Both the position numbers and the translations under genes were made by a program. Shown one piece after another: positions 1 to 8,580 of a stretch of DNA of 64,000 nt (the stretch's first letter is position 1; every line of letters starts with the position of its first letter). Source of the stretch: Streptomyces sp. f51. Lineage in GTDB: Bacteria > Actinomycetota > Actinomycetes > Streptomycetales > Streptomycetaceae. The notes beneath the pieces were generated by a model. The model saw nothing but the letters and a program-made list of their open reading frames with translations, did not search any database and was not told the DNA's origin. The stretch spans positions 4,249,001 through 4,313,000 of the forward strand of contig NZ_CP149798.1 of the NCBI RefSeq assembly GCF_037940415.1, written 5' to 3'.

Positions 1-1
1 C

Positions 2-1528
2 GACAGCGACGACTGGAAGAAGCCGGGTGTCTCGAAGATCGTCCGGTGGGCGACGCCCAAGAACGACGAGGGCGCCATCGTCCTCATGCACGACGCGGGC
101 GGCGACCGCTCGCAGACGATCGCCGCGCTCGGCTCGTACATCAGGAAGATGAAGGCGAAGGGCTACACCTTCACCACCGTCAGCGGCGCCCAGGCCATGC
201 TCGGGGCGAACCGTGTCGCTCAGGCCGCCCAGCGGAAGGCCACCGGCGCGACCCTCTACGAGGGCGAGGCGCTCGTCTGCGCCGTGGCGGTCGCCGAATG
301 GGTCGTACCGGCGCTGTCCTGGTTCCTCCTCGTCGTCGGCGTCGCCGTCATGGGCCGGTTCGCGATGATGCTGGTCCTCGCCCGCCGCCACCACCGGCAG
401 CGCAACCGCGGACGCCGCCGGGGCGGGACGTTCAGCTGGGGGCCTGCGGTCACCCGGCCGGTGACCGTGATCGTGCCCGCGTACAACGAGAAGGAATGCA
501 TCGCCAACACCCTGAACTCGCTGGCGAGGAGCACGCATCCGATCGAGATCATCGTCGTCGACGACGGTTCCGAGGACGGCACGGCCGGGATAGCGCAGTC
601 GCTCGGCATGCCGAACGTCCGGGTCCTCCGGCAGGAGAACGCAGGCAAGCCCGCCGCCCTCAACAACGGTGTCCGCAACGCCCGTCACGACATCGTCGTG
701 ATGATGGACGGCGACACCGTCTTCGAACCGGACGCCGTGCGCCGGCTCGTACAGCCCTTCGCCGACCCGGGGATCGGGGCGGTCGCGGGCAACGCCAAGG
801 TCGGCAACCGCACCACCATGATCGGCGCCTGGCAGCACATCGAGTACGTGATGGGCTTCAACCTCGACCGCCGCATGTACGACCTGCTGCGCTGCATGCC
901 CACCATCCCCGGCGCCATCGGCGCGTTCCGCCGGGACGCGGTCCTGGAGGCCGGCGGCATGAGCGAGGACACGCTCGCCGAGGACACCGACATCACCATC
1001 GCCCTGCACCGCGCGGGATGGCGGGTCGTCTACGAGGAGCACGCCAAGGCCTGGACGGAGGCGCCCGGTTCGTTCAAACAGCTGTGGTCGCAGCGCTACC
1101 GCTGGTCGTACGGCACCATGCAGGCGCTGTGGAAGCACCGCAAGTCCCTGACGGACAGGGGCCCTTCGGGGCGCTTCGGGCGCGTGGGCATGCCGCTGGT
1201 GGTGCTCTTCCAGATCGTCACGCCGGTGTTCGCCCCGCTCATCGACGTGTTCACCGCCTACTCGATGCTCTTCGTGGACTTCCGGGCCGCGCTGCTCGCC
1301 TGGCTCGCCGTCCTCGCGGTCCAACTGGTCTGCGCCGCCTACGCGTTCCGTCTCGACCGGGAGAAGTACCGCTACCTCGCGATGCTGCCGCTCCAGCAAC
1401 TCGCCTACCGCCAGATGATGTACCTGGTTCTGATCCACTCCTGCGTCACGGCCCTGACCGGCGGCCGCCTCCGCTGGCAGAAGCTCAAACGCACGGGCGA
1501 GGTCGGAACCCCGGCAGGAGTGAACTAG
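2..1528 (+). CDS. Polysaccharide deacetylase/family 2 glycosyltransferase fusion (5' end cut by window)
   Basis: The visible 508 residues are the C-terminal part of a two-domain protein. Residues 1-60 match the end of a NodB-type deacetylase (LMHDAGGDRSQT, then GYTF). After a membrane segment near residues 95-120 comes a GT2 domain from about residue 154 (VIVPAYNE), with DGD at 236-238, a TLAED acidic motif and QRYRW, the pattern of processive synthases. C-terminal hydrophobic segments would form the export channel. This architecture is known for Streptomyces MatB-type and PNAG-like synthases, which make and deacetylate a beta-linked hexosamine polymer at the membrane. The exact polymer is inferred. 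The stop TAG directly abuts the ATG of the next gene (TAGATG), suggesting translational coupling with the acyltransferase. The true start lies upstream of base 1. Confidence 0.85.
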   Translation, partial: DSDDWKKPGVSKIVRWATPKNDEGAIVLMHDAGGDRSQTIAALGSYIRKMKAKGYTFTTVSGAQAMLGANRVAQAAQRKATGATLYEGEALVCAVAVAEWVVPALSWFLLVVGVAVMGRFAMMLVLARRHHRQRNRGRRRGGTFSWGPAVTRPVTVIVPAYNEKECIANTLNSLARSTHPIEIIVVDDGSEDGTAGIAQSLGMPNVRVLRQENAGKPAALNNGVRNARHDIVVMMDGDTVFEPDAVRRLVQPFADPGIGAVAGNAKVGNRTTMIGAWQHIEYVMGFNLDRRMYDLLRCMPTIPGAIGAFRRDAVLEAGGMSEDTLAEDTDITIALHRAGWRVVYEEHAKAWTEAPGSFKQLWSQRYRWSYGTMQALWKHRKSLTDRGPSGRFGRVGMPLVVLFQIVTPVFAPLIDVFTAYSMLFVDFRAALLAWLAVLAVQLVCAAYAFRLDREKYRYLAMLPLQQLAYRQMMYLVLIHSCVTALTGGRLRWQKLKRTGEVGTPAGVN

Positions 1529-2713
1529 ATGAGCCGGGAGCCGACTCCCCACGGGACGCCGAGGGCCCCCGCGACCCACAGGGCCCCCGCGACCCACAGG
1601 GCCCGTCCGACCCACAGGGCCCGTCCGACCCACAGGGCCCCGGCGACCCACAGGGCCCCCGCGGCCCCGGAAGGTGGATCGGGGGGCCGCGACCGGTACT
1701 TCGACGCCCTTCGTGCCATCGCCCTGGTCCGTGTCGTGGCCTACCACACCTTCGGCTGGGCCTGGGCCGGCCTCGTCTTCCCCTCGATGGGCGTGATGTT
1801 CGCGCTCGCCGGCACCCTGATGGCCCGCTCCCTGGAGCGTCCCGCCTTCGAGGTGGTCCGGAGCCGGATGCGGCGACTGCTGCCGCCGTTCTGGTTCTGG
1901 GGCGTCTTCGTCGTGCCGGCCATGCTGATCCACGGCTGGATGCCGGGCTGGCAGATCGTGTTCTGGGTCGTCCCGGTCGGCGACCCTCCGGGCGACCAGT
2001 GGGGCGTGCAGGCCTGGGAGATCCTCTGGTACCTGCGGACGTACCTCTGGTTCGTGCTGCTCTCCCCCCTGCTGCTGAAGATCTTCCGCAGGGCCCCGGT
2101 GCCGGTGCTGCTCCTCTCGCTCGTCCCGATCGTGGTCTTCCGTTACGGATGGCAGCCGTCGTACGACCGCTTCGGCAGCGCCCTCACGGACCTCGCCACC
2201 TATCTCGCCTGCTGGCTGCTCGGCTTCGCCCACCGCGAGGGGGTGCTCCAGCGGCTGAGGCCGGCCGTGGTCGTCCTCGGCTCGATCGCCGCCCTCGCGT
2301 ACGGCGGCTGGTACGCCCTCGCGCACCGGTCGGAGTACGGCACGTACGACCTCGACGAGAACCCCCTCGCCCAGGCCTTCTGGTCGGCGGGCTTCGTGAC
2401 GCCGCTGATGTACTTCAAGGCGTACAACGGCGTCGACTTCGCCTGGCTGGCCCGCTTCAGGCGGCTCGACCGGACGGTGACGGTCTTCAACGCGCGCGCG
2501 GTGACGATCTACCTCTGGCACGAGATCGCGCTGATCCTGGCCGTCCCGCTGATCGACCGGTTCTGGCAGGTGCCGGCGTTCGAGAAGTGGCTGCCCCTGG
2601 AGAGCCAGTGGTTCCTGTTCGCCGTCGGATGGGTGCTGATCTGGACGGCGATCCCCCTGTTCGGCTGGGTCGAGGACGTGGCCGCGCGGAAGAGGCCCCG
2701 GCTGCTGCCGTAG
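1529..2713 (+). CDS. Acyltransferase family 3 membrane protein
   Basis: A 394-residue integral membrane protein of the acyltransferase_3 family, which moves acyl groups (often acetyl or succinyl) onto exported sugars. The core begins near residue 54 (RDRYFDALRAI) and has the early Arg and His characteristic of the family (R62; H73 in VVAYH), followed by about ten hydrophobic segments. The first 48 residues are a low-complexity tail made of THRAP/THRARP repeats encoded by an exact 18-bp DNA repeat. The ATG sits immediately after the stop of the deacetylase/glycosyltransferase gene, so both are probably one transcript and this enzyme probably decorates that polymer (inference). No ATG lies between the repeat and the core, so the repeat tail appears to be translated. 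Confidence 0.8.
   Translation: MSREPTPHGTPRAPATHRAPATHRARPTHRARPTHRAPATHRAPAAPEGGSGGRDRYFDALRAIALVRVVAYHTFGWAWAGLVFPSMGVMFALAGTLMARSLERPAFEVVRSRMRRLLPPFWFWGVFVVPAMLIHGWMPGWQIVFWVVPVGDPPGDQWGVQAWEILWYLRTYLWFVLLSPLLLKIFRRAPVPVLLLSLVPIVVFRYGWQPSYDRFGSALTDLATYLACWLLGFAHREGVLQRLRPAVVVLGSIAALAYGGWYALAHRSEYGTYDLDENPLAQAFWSAGFVTPLMYFKAYNGVDFAWLARFRRLDRTVTVFNARAVTIYLWHEIALILAVPLIDRFWQVPAFEKWLPLESQWFLFAVGWVLIWTAIPLFGWVEDVAARKRPRLLP
1573..1662 (+). repeat. 18-bp tandem repeat in acyltransferase N-terminus
   Basis: The 14-mer GACCCACAGGGCCC recurs at 1573, 1591, 1609, 1627 and 1645, an exact 18-bp period with small changes between copies. Because 18 is a multiple of three, copy-number change would keep frame and add or remove six residues from the cytoplasmic tail of the acyltransferase. 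Confidence 0.9.
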
Positions 2714-2829
2714 CGGCTCGAAGGGTGAATCTGGCCCCGGTTGGCCGTGCGCGGACGCGTACAACGAGCCAGGTGCGATCTTGGTTACGGAGCATGAGGG
2801 AAATCCCCACAGAGAGGCTGACGTCCCCC

Positions 2830-4362
2830 ATGCGTCGTTCCCTGCTCGCCGCGGCCACCGCGGCGACCGCGCTCACCGCCGCCCTGTCGCTCGCCCTGAA
2901 CACACCCGCCGCCGCCGGAACCGGCCGGGGGCACGACCCCGAACCCTGGGTGAAGCGCAGCGCCGTGATGCGCGCGAATCCCAAGGACTTCCATTCGCTG
3001 TGCAAGAGACACAAGGACGGGGTCCCGGAGGTCCGCACCTTCCCGCTCTTCGAGCACGGCAGGGGCTTCACGGCGATCGAGGACTTCAAGCGGCAGGACC
3101 CGGACGGCACGGTGTTCTGGTCCGGCCACGAACCGAAGCATCCGGAGAACACGATCTCCGTGTCCGTCATCGGAGCGTGTGTCGCCGGTCCGGTCACCCT
3201 GTCCGGCGAGATCGAGGACGGCTTCCGGCAGTACGTGTACAAGCCGCTGCCCAAGCGGCCGGGCAGGTACCTGCTCCAGGAGATCGACGCCCTGAAACTG
3301 CCGCCGAGCGGACAGGGCGTCGACACGGTGACCGTGCCGCCGACCAGGTCGGTCCGGCCGCAGCCGGGTCTGCGGGTCGCCACCCCCGAGAACCCGGCGG
3401 CCATCGACATCGTCGTCGCCTACACCCCGGCCACCGTCACCGAACTCGGTTCGGTCGCCGCGGTCCAGAGCCGTATCCGGTACGGCGTGAACCAGCTCAA
3501 CAGGGCGCTCGCGACCAGCGAGGTGCCCGCCAGCGTGCATGTCGTGAACACGTACCAGACCGCGGCGACCGGCGTCGCCCGTGAGAACGCCGGAACCCTG
3601 CTGAGCATGATCAGCAATCCCGCGAACCTGACCCTCGGAGCCACGGCCGCCGCCCAGCGGACCGCCTTCGGCGCCGACCTGGTGGCGCTCATCGCCGCCA
3701 TCCCGCCGGAGGACAGCTCAGGGCAGGCCAACCTGCCCAACCCGGCGGGCCCGGGGACCAGCAACAACGCCTTCTCGGTGACCAGCGCCTTCTCCATCAC
3801 GGCGTGGGAGAACCTCGCGCACGAGATCGGCCACAACTTCGGTCTGATGCACGACCGCAAGACGGTGCTGTCCCAGGGCGGCACGACCCCCGTGGGCACC
3901 TTCAACTACGGCTGGGTCACCGCGGACCAACGGCACCACACGGTCATGGCCTACTCCAGCGCCTGCACCCAGGCGTGCACGGTCGTCAACCAGTACTCCA
4001 ACACCGTCAACCTGCTCAACGGGCAGGCTCTCGGCGACGAGAACAACAACAACGCCGCCGTCGCGACGCGGGCCGCGGAGTTCCTGGCCGGATACCGGAC
4101 CTCCCTGGTCACCAACCGGGTCTCCCTCACCATGAACTCCAGCCCCGTCGCCGGAGGCAGGCTCAAGCCGAGCGAGTACGGACCGTACGACCCCGGGACC
4201 CAGGTCACCGTCACCGCCGAGGCGAGCCCGGGCTTCCAGTTCAGCGGCTGGCAGGTCGACGGTGTGCCCCAGACCGACACCACACCCGAGTACACGATCA
4301 CGATGAACGCCAACCGCACCATCACCGCGCAGTTCACCGAGATCCCGGAGCCCCCGCAGTAG
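2830..4362 (+). CDS. Secreted reprolysin-like zinc metalloprotease with C-terminal InlB B-repeat
   Basis: A 510-residue secreted protein. An N-terminal signal peptide (MRRSLLAAATAATA to about residue 28, ending TPAAAG) leads to a propeptide-like region and a metzincin catalytic domain with HEIGHNFGLMHD at 331-342: H331, H335 and H341 bind zinc and E332 is the catalytic base. Downstream VMAYSS provides the Met-turn. The last ~75 residues (SGWQVDG, then TITMNANRTITAQF) match a divergent InlB B-repeat, a small beta domain used for surface or substrate contact. ATG at 2830 was chosen because it gives a compact signal peptide; an in-frame ATG at 2794 would add 12 residues. Followed by a hairpin terminator. 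The substrate is unknown. Confidence 0.83.
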   Translation: MRRSLLAAATAATALTAALSLALNTPAAAGTGRGHDPEPWVKRSAVMRANPKDFHSLCKRHKDGVPEVRTFPLFEHGRGFTAIEDFKRQDPDGTVFWSGHEPKHPENTISVSVIGACVAGPVTLSGEIEDGFRQYVYKPLPKRPGRYLLQEIDALKLPPSGQGVDTVTVPPTRSVRPQPGLRVATPENPAAIDIVVAYTPATVTELGSVAAVQSRIRYGVNQLNRALATSEVPASVHVVNTYQTAATGVARENAGTLLSMISNPANLTLGATAAAQRTAFGADLVALIAAIPPEDSSGQANLPNPAGPGTSNNAFSVTSAFSITAWENLAHEIGHNFGLMHDRKTVLSQGGTTPVGTFNYGWVTADQRHHTVMAYSSACTQACTVVNQYSNTVNLLNGQALGDENNNNAAVATRAAEFLAGYRTSLVTNRVSLTMNSSPVAGGRLKPSEYGPYDPGTQVTVTAEASPGFQFSGWQVDGVPQTDTTPEYTITMNANRTITAQFTEIPEPPQ

Positions 4363-4392
4363 CACCGGGCGCCGGACACCGGCCGCCGGACC

Positions 4393-4433
4393 GCGCCGTA
4401 CCCACCCCGTGCCTCAGGGGGCGGGTACGGCGC
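4393..4433 (+). terminator. Hairpin terminator after metalloprotease gene
   Basis: Perfect 11-bp stem GCGCCGTACCC (4393-4403) with GGGTACGGCGC (4423-4433), then TCTTTCG. It lies 30 bp after the protease stop and upstream of menG. Confidence 0.6.
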
Positions 4434-4505
4434 TCTTTCGTATACGGACGGTGTCCGCGGCCGGGCGCCTCGGAGCCGTCGGGACCGTACTGCCACAATG
4501 GGACG

Positions 4506-5201
4506 GTGACCCGCGCATCCCTGGACAAGCAGCCGCACGAAGTCGCCTCGATGTTCGACGACGTGGCGGAACGGTACGACCTCACGAACGACCTGCTGTC
4601 GCTCGGCCAGGACCGGGCGTGGCGCAAGGAGGTCGCGAAGGCGGTCGACGCGCGCCCCGCGCAGAAGATCCTGGACCTCGCGGCCGGCACCGCGACCTCG
4701 TCGCTGCCCTTCGCCCGCACCGGCGCGTACGTCGTCCCCTGCGACTTCTCCCTCGGGATGCTCCGCGTCGGCAAGCGCAACCACCCCTGGCTGCCGCTGA
4801 CCGCGGGCGACGCGACGAAGCTGCCGTTCAAGGACGACACCTTCGACGCCGTCACGATCTCCTTCGGACTGCGCAACGTCCAGGACACCGACACCGCCCT
4901 TCGCGAGCTGTACCGCGTGACCAAGCCGGGCGGGCGGGTCGTGATCTGCGAGTTCTCGCACCCCACCTGGGCGCCGTTCCGCACGCTCTACACCGAGTAC
5001 CTGATGCGCGCGCTGCCCCCGGTCGCCCGCGCCGCCTCGTCCAACCCGGACGCGTACGTCTATCTCGCCGAGTCCATCCGCGCCTGGCCGACCCAGCCGG
5101 AACTGGCCGAGCGGCTCATCAAGGCCGGCTGGTCGAAGGTGGCCTGGCGCAACCTGACGGGCGGCATCGTGGCCCTCCACCGGGGCTACAAGCAGGTCTG
5201 A
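4506..5201 (+). CDS. menG: Demethylmenaquinone methyltransferase MenG/UbiE
   Basis: A 231-residue class I SAM-dependent methyltransferase that C-methylates demethylmenaquinone to menaquinone, the last step of quinone synthesis in actinomycetes. Visible signatures are VAERYDLTNDLLS near the N-terminus, the SAM-binding ILDLAAGTATSS, an acidic GDATKLPF motif and SFGLRNVQD, all typical of MenG/UbiE. GTG at 4506 begins just after CACAATGGGACG. An ATG at 4499 is out of frame. The gene stands alone but close to the MenJ-like reductase and to nuo, whose product uses menaquinone. Length and motifs are normal for the family. Confidence 0.92.
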   Translation: MTRASLDKQPHEVASMFDDVAERYDLTNDLLSLGQDRAWRKEVAKAVDARPAQKILDLAAGTATSSLPFARTGAYVVPCDFSLGMLRVGKRNHPWLPLTAGDATKLPFKDDTFDAVTISFGLRNVQDTDTALRELYRVTKPGGRVVICEFSHPTWAPFRTLYTEYLMRALPPVARAASSNPDAYVYLAESIRAWPTQPELAERLIKAGWSKVAWRNLTGGIVALHRGYKQV

Positions 5202-5261
5202 CCCCGCGAGGCCGGATCGCGCCGGACGCGGCCCCGGCAAGGGCTCGCCTTCCGGACGCGG

Positions 5262-5594
5262 CTACCCGAGGACCTCGAACGGCAGCCCGGGCAGGTCGAG
5301 TTCGCGGCGCAGTCCGCCCGAGGGCGGGCGGGGCGGGCGGGGCTCACGCACCCCGGCGCCTCCCTCCGCGTCCCCGAGGTCGAACCACACCGTGACGACG
5401 GCCCCGCGCGGCACCTCGGCCCCGGGCTGCGGAAATTGCCGTACGACGTAGTCGACGACCGTCCGATGGAAATCGGGCCGGTCGGGCGCGGCGAGCAGAA
5501 CACCGCGAGCCTCGGCCGTCTCACGCGCGTCCACGGCCATCAGACCGACCAGCCGCGGCACGCGCACTTCGGGTGTCTTGGGTGTTATGCGCAC
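5262..5594 (-). CDS. Small PASTA-domain protein
   Basis: About 110 residues. The core VPRLVGLMAVDARETAEARGV, ending PRGAVVTVWFDLGD, has the spacing of a PASTA domain, a fold that in Ser/Thr kinases and penicillin-binding proteins binds muropeptides or beta-lactams. Here it stands alone, without a visible membrane anchor or signal peptide, so its role is unknown. A GTG at 5594 (VRITPKTPEV) with a G-rich stretch upstream was chosen; a GTG at 5603 is equally possible, and the open frame continues much further upstream through low-complexity DNA. It converges on menG. Confidence 0.65.
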   Translation of the reverse strand: MRITPKTPEVRVPRLVGLMAVDARETAEARGVLLAAPDRPDFHRTVVDYVVRQFPQPGAEVPRGAVVTVWFDLGDAEGGAGVREPRPPRPPSGGLRRELDLPGLPFEVLG

Positions 5595-5672
5595 AGACGT
5601 CACCCCCAGCGGTACCGGAAGGGTAAGCCTCGCCCCGCCCTTCCGGAAGCCGTCGGGAGACGCGCCGGACCC

Positions 5673-5755
5673 CGGCTCGGACCCCGATTCGGGTCGCGGC
5701 TCGGGTCGCGGCTCGGACCCCGATTCGGGTCGCGGCTCGGCCCCGGCTCGGGGCC
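5673..5755. repeat. Short direct repeats between PASTA and GNAT genes
   Basis: GGCTCGGACCCCGATTCGGG occurs twice (from 5674 and 5710), each followed by GTCGCGGCTCGG, with further partial copies to about 5755. It lies between two minus-strand genes. It looks like GC-rich slippage-prone spacer DNA, although if read on the minus strand it could encode a GSEPRPE-type linker ahead of the PASTA domain. Confidence 0.55.
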
Positions 5756-5770
5756 CGGTCCCGGGAGCGG

Positions 5771-6277
5771 TCACAGGGCCAGCCGGTAGCGGTGCCCCTC
5801 CTGCCGGGACGAGGGCAGCGTGAACCGCTCGGCCAGCTCCATCCCGAGCCGCCTCGTCACCGCGATGGAACGGGCGTTGCCCGCGTTGACCATGGCGACG
5901 ACGTCCGTGACGCCCGCCGCGCGGACCCGCTCCAGGGTGATGCGCGCCGCCGCCGTGACATACCCCTTGCCCCAGTGCGCCCGCCCCAGCCGCCAGCCGA
6001 TCTCGATCTTCCCGGCCGGACCCCAGGTGTGCGGCCACGGCTGCGCGCCCGTGAAGCCCAGCACCTCGTCCCCGGGACCGAGCATCGTCCACAGACAGAA
6101 CCCGTGCTCCGCGTCGTGCCGGCGTTGGCGCGCGGTGAGTTCCTCGTAGACGGACCGCTCGGCCGCGCGGCCCCCGTGGAACTCCATGACCTCGGGATCG
6201 TCGAAGACCCGGTGCCACGCGAGGGCGTCCTCGTCGGTGGGCACGCGCAGGCGTACATCGGGGAGAGCTCGGTTCAC
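5771..6277 (-). CDS. GNAT family N-acetyltransferase
   Basis: A 168-residue GCN5-related acetyltransferase of the RimJ/RimL-like subgroup, which acetylates an amine on a protein or small molecule using acetyl-CoA. The order of motifs is normal: RLRVPTDEDALAWHRVF at the start, IEIGWRLGRAHWGKGYVTAA (beta 4 and the acetyl-CoA loop) in the middle, then NAGNARSIAVTRRLGM, the conserved 'N-x-S-x-x-V-x-x-r-x-G-m' segment. The substrate cannot be read from the sequence. It lies divergently from the MenJ-like reductase gene with about 100 bp between the starts. Confidence 0.85.
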   Translation of the reverse strand: MNRALPDVRLRVPTDEDALAWHRVFDDPEVMEFHGGRAAERSVYEELTARQRRHDAEHGFCLWTMLGPGDEVLGFTGAQPWPHTWGPAGKIEIGWRLGRAHWGKGYVTAAARITLERVRAAGVTDVVAMVNAGNARSIAVTRRLGMELAERFTLPSSRQEGHRYRLAL

Positions 6278-6375
6278 GGGGCAGCCCTTCAGCCGGGTGA
6301 TCGGTACCGCTGCATAGACTGCCCATGTCCAGTGCCCGTCGGCACGTTGATTTCGAGTCTTGGGGAGACCCCGCC

Positions 6376-7677
6376 GTGACCGAGCCCCAGCCCCTCTCCG
6401 GGAACACCGCCGACGTCATCGTCGTCGGGGCCGGGCCAGCCGGTTCCACCACCGCCTACTACCTGGCGAAGGCGGGGCTCGACGTCCTGCTGCTGGAGAA
6501 GACGGCCTTCCCGCGCGAGAAGGTCTGCGGTGACGGACTGACCCCGCGCGCCACCAAGCAGCTGGTGTCGATGGGCATCGACATCTCCGAGGAGGCCGGC
6601 TGGCTGCGCAACAAGGGCCTGCGCATCATCGGCGGCGGTGTCCGCCTCCAGCTCGACTGGCCGGATCTCGCCTCCTTCCCCGACTACGGACTCGTCCGCA
6701 AGCGCGACGACTTCGACGAGCAGCTGGCACGGCAGGCGCAGAAGGCGGGAGCGCGGCTGTACGAGCGCTGCAACGTCGGCGCCCCGATCCTCGACGAGCG
6801 CACCGGCCGGATCATCGGCGTGCACGCCAAGCTGGGCGACGCCGACTCCAAGGAGAAGCGGGAGGTGACCTTCCACGCCCCGCTGGTGGTGGCGGCGGAC
6901 GGCAACTCCAGCCGTATCTCCCTCGCCATGGGCCTGCACCGCCGCGAGGACCGCCCGATGGGCGTCGCCGTCCGTACGTACTTCACCTCGCCGCGCCACG
7001 ACGACGACTACCTGGAGTCGTGGCTGGAGCTGTGGGACCGCCGGGGAGCCGAGGACCGTCTGCTGCCCGGCTACGGGTGGATCTTCGGCATGGGCGACGG
7101 CACCTCGAACGTCGGCCTCGGCGTCCTCAACACCTCCGACTCCTTCAAGGAGCTCGACTGGCGTGAGGTCCTGAAGGCGTGGTGCGCCTCGATGCCGGAG
7201 GACTGGGGCTACACCCCGGAGAACATGACGGGCCCGATCCGCGGCGCGGCCCTGCCGATGGCCTTCAACCGTCAACCCCACTACACCAAGGGCCTGCTGC
7301 TCGTGGGTGACGCCGGCGGCCTGGTGAACCCCTTCAACGGCGAGGGCATCGCCTACGCCATGGAGTCCGGCCAGATCGCGGCCGACGTCATCGTCCAGGC
7401 CCACGCGCGCGCCACTCCCGGCCAGCGTGAACTGGCCCTCCACCGCTACCCGCGCGTCCTCAAGGACACCTACGGCGGCTACTACACGCTCGGCCGTGCC
7501 TTCGTGAAGCTCATCGGCAACCCGAAGGTCATGAAGATCGCCGCCCAGCGCGGTCTGACCCACCCGATGCTGATGAAGTTCACCCTGAAGATGCTCGCGA
7601 ACCTCACCGACCCGACCGGCGGCGACGCGATGGACCGCATCATCAACGGTCTCTCGAAGGTGGCCCCGAAGGCCTGA
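6376..7677 (+). CDS. menJ: Geranylgeranyl reductase family FAD enzyme (MenJ-like)
   Basis: A 433-residue FAD-dependent reductase. GAGPAG at residues 18-23 is the dinucleotide-binding loop, VCGDGLTPRA is typical of the geranylgeranyl-reductase family, and LLVGDAGGLVNPFNGEGI is the second FAD motif. The mycobacterial relative MenJ saturates one isoprene of menaquinone and also lies near menG and a prenyl synthase gene; that context is repeated here, so the same reaction is inferred. GTG at 6376 is preferred because GGGGAG sits 8 bases upstream; an ATG at 6325 would add 17 residues. The gene ends at a hairpin shared with the convergent NlpC/P60 gene. Confidence 0.75.
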   Translation: MTEPQPLSGNTADVIVVGAGPAGSTTAYYLAKAGLDVLLLEKTAFPREKVCGDGLTPRATKQLVSMGIDISEEAGWLRNKGLRIIGGGVRLQLDWPDLASFPDYGLVRKRDDFDEQLARQAQKAGARLYERCNVGAPILDERTGRIIGVHAKLGDADSKEKREVTFHAPLVVAADGNSSRISLAMGLHRREDRPMGVAVRTYFTSPRHDDDYLESWLELWDRRGAEDRLLPGYGWIFGMGDGTSNVGLGVLNTSDSFKELDWREVLKAWCASMPEDWGYTPENMTGPIRGAALPMAFNRQPHYTKGLLLVGDAGGLVNPFNGEGIAYAMESGQIAADVIVQAHARATPGQRELALHRYPRVLKDTYGGYYTLGRAFVKLIGNPKVMKIAAQRGLTHPMLMKFTLKMLANLTDPTGGDAMDRIINGLSKVAPKA

Positions 7678-7716
7678 CCCGCCCCGCCGGGAACTCCGTC
7701 CCGGATACCCCGCCGG

Positions 7717-7764
7717 ACAGCCCGAAGGACCGCTCCCCGCACAGGAAGCGGTCCTTTCGGCTGT
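7717..7764. terminator. Bidirectional hairpin between convergent genes
   Basis: An 18-bp near-perfect stem: ACAGCCCGAAGGACCGCT (7717-7734) pairs with AGCGGTCCTTTCGGCTGT (7747-7764). It lies between the ends of the reductase gene (+) and the NlpC/P60 gene (-) and can serve both. Confidence 0.75.
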
Positions 7765-7776
7765 TCACCCGGGGGT

Positions 7777-8580
7777 TCAGAGCACGCGCACCGCGCCCGT
7801 GGCCGGGTAGCCCGAGAGGTCCTGGATCACGACGCCCTTGGACGGGTTGGCGGCGTCGAGGTACTGACCGTTACCGATGTACACCCCGACGTGGTAGGCC
7901 GAACCCGCCGAGCCCCAGTACAGAATGTCGCCGACCTGGACATTGGACAGGGAAACCGGCGTACCGGACACCGACTGGTCCTGCGAGACACGCGGCAGGT
8001 CGACGCCGACCTGCTTGAACGCCGCCTGCACCAGACCGGAGCAGTCCCACGCGTTGGGTCCGGTGCCGCCCATGACGTACGCGTCGCCGACCTGCGCCTT
8101 GAGGAAGGCGATGACCGTCGCGACGCTGCCACTGGCCGGCGCGGCCACGTTCGTGGACGTGGAGGCGCTGGCAGACAGGACGGTCCGCGCCGAGGAACGC
8201 GAGACGGCGTCGGCCGCGGCGGCCTTTCGCGCGGCCTCCGCCTTCTTCTTGGCCTCTGCCTTCTTCTTGGCGTCCGCCAGGTCGGCCTTGGCCTGCTTGG
8301 CGGCCTTGGCGGCCGCCGCGTCGCGCTCGGCCTGGAGCTGGTAGTTGGCCGCGGCCTGCTGGGTGGCGTCCGCGGACTCGGCGACCTGGGTGGCCAGGTC
8401 GGCCGTCAGGGTCGGCAGTTCCATGGTCTGGGTCACGGGCTCGGCGGCGCTCGCCGAACCCGCGGCCGCGGCCACGGCCAGGGTGCTGAGGACGCCACCG
8501 GCAACTCCGGCGCGCATCGCGAGCGACGGGGCGTTGCGACGGGGCTTCCGGTGGCTTCGTATGTGTGCGGTGTGGGACAT
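7777..8580 (-). CDS. Secreted NlpC/P60 (C40) cell-wall hydrolase
   Basis: A 267-residue exported peptidoglycan hydrolase. A long twin-basic N-terminus (SHRKPRRNAPSLAMRAG) and a hydrophobic stretch end at about residue 46 (GSASA-AEP). Residues 65-125 are an Ala/Lys-rich coiled coil (AKAAKQAKADLADAKKKAEAK). The C-terminal NlpC/P60 domain has DCSGLV with catalytic C180 and SAYHVGVYIG with H230. These enzymes cut gamma-D-Glu-meso-DAP bonds in stem peptides. ATG at 8580 gives the best signal peptide; in-frame upstream starts at 8610 (ATG) and 8637 (GTG) are possible, and the GGAGGAG at 8602-8608 is rather far from 8580. No c-di-AMP riboswitch pattern was found upstream. Confidence 0.83.
   Translation of the reverse strand: MSHTAHIRSHRKPRRNAPSLAMRAGVAGGVLSTLAVAAAAGSASAAEPVTQTMELPTLTADLATQVAESADATQQAAANYQLQAERDAAAAKAAKQAKADLADAKKKAEAKKKAEAARKAAAADAVSRSSARTVLSASASTSTNVAAPASGSVATVIAFLKAQVGDAYVMGGTGPNAWDCSGLVQAAFKQVGVDLPRVSQDQSVSGTPVSLSNVQVGDILYWGSAGSAYHVGVYIGNGQYLDAANPSKGVVIQDLSGYPATGAVRVL

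Noticed and set aside
46..2829. Upstream extension of the metalloprotease frame back to base 46
   Set aside because: That part runs in a wrong frame through the glycosyltransferase and acyltransferase genes; the signal peptide marks the true start near 2830.
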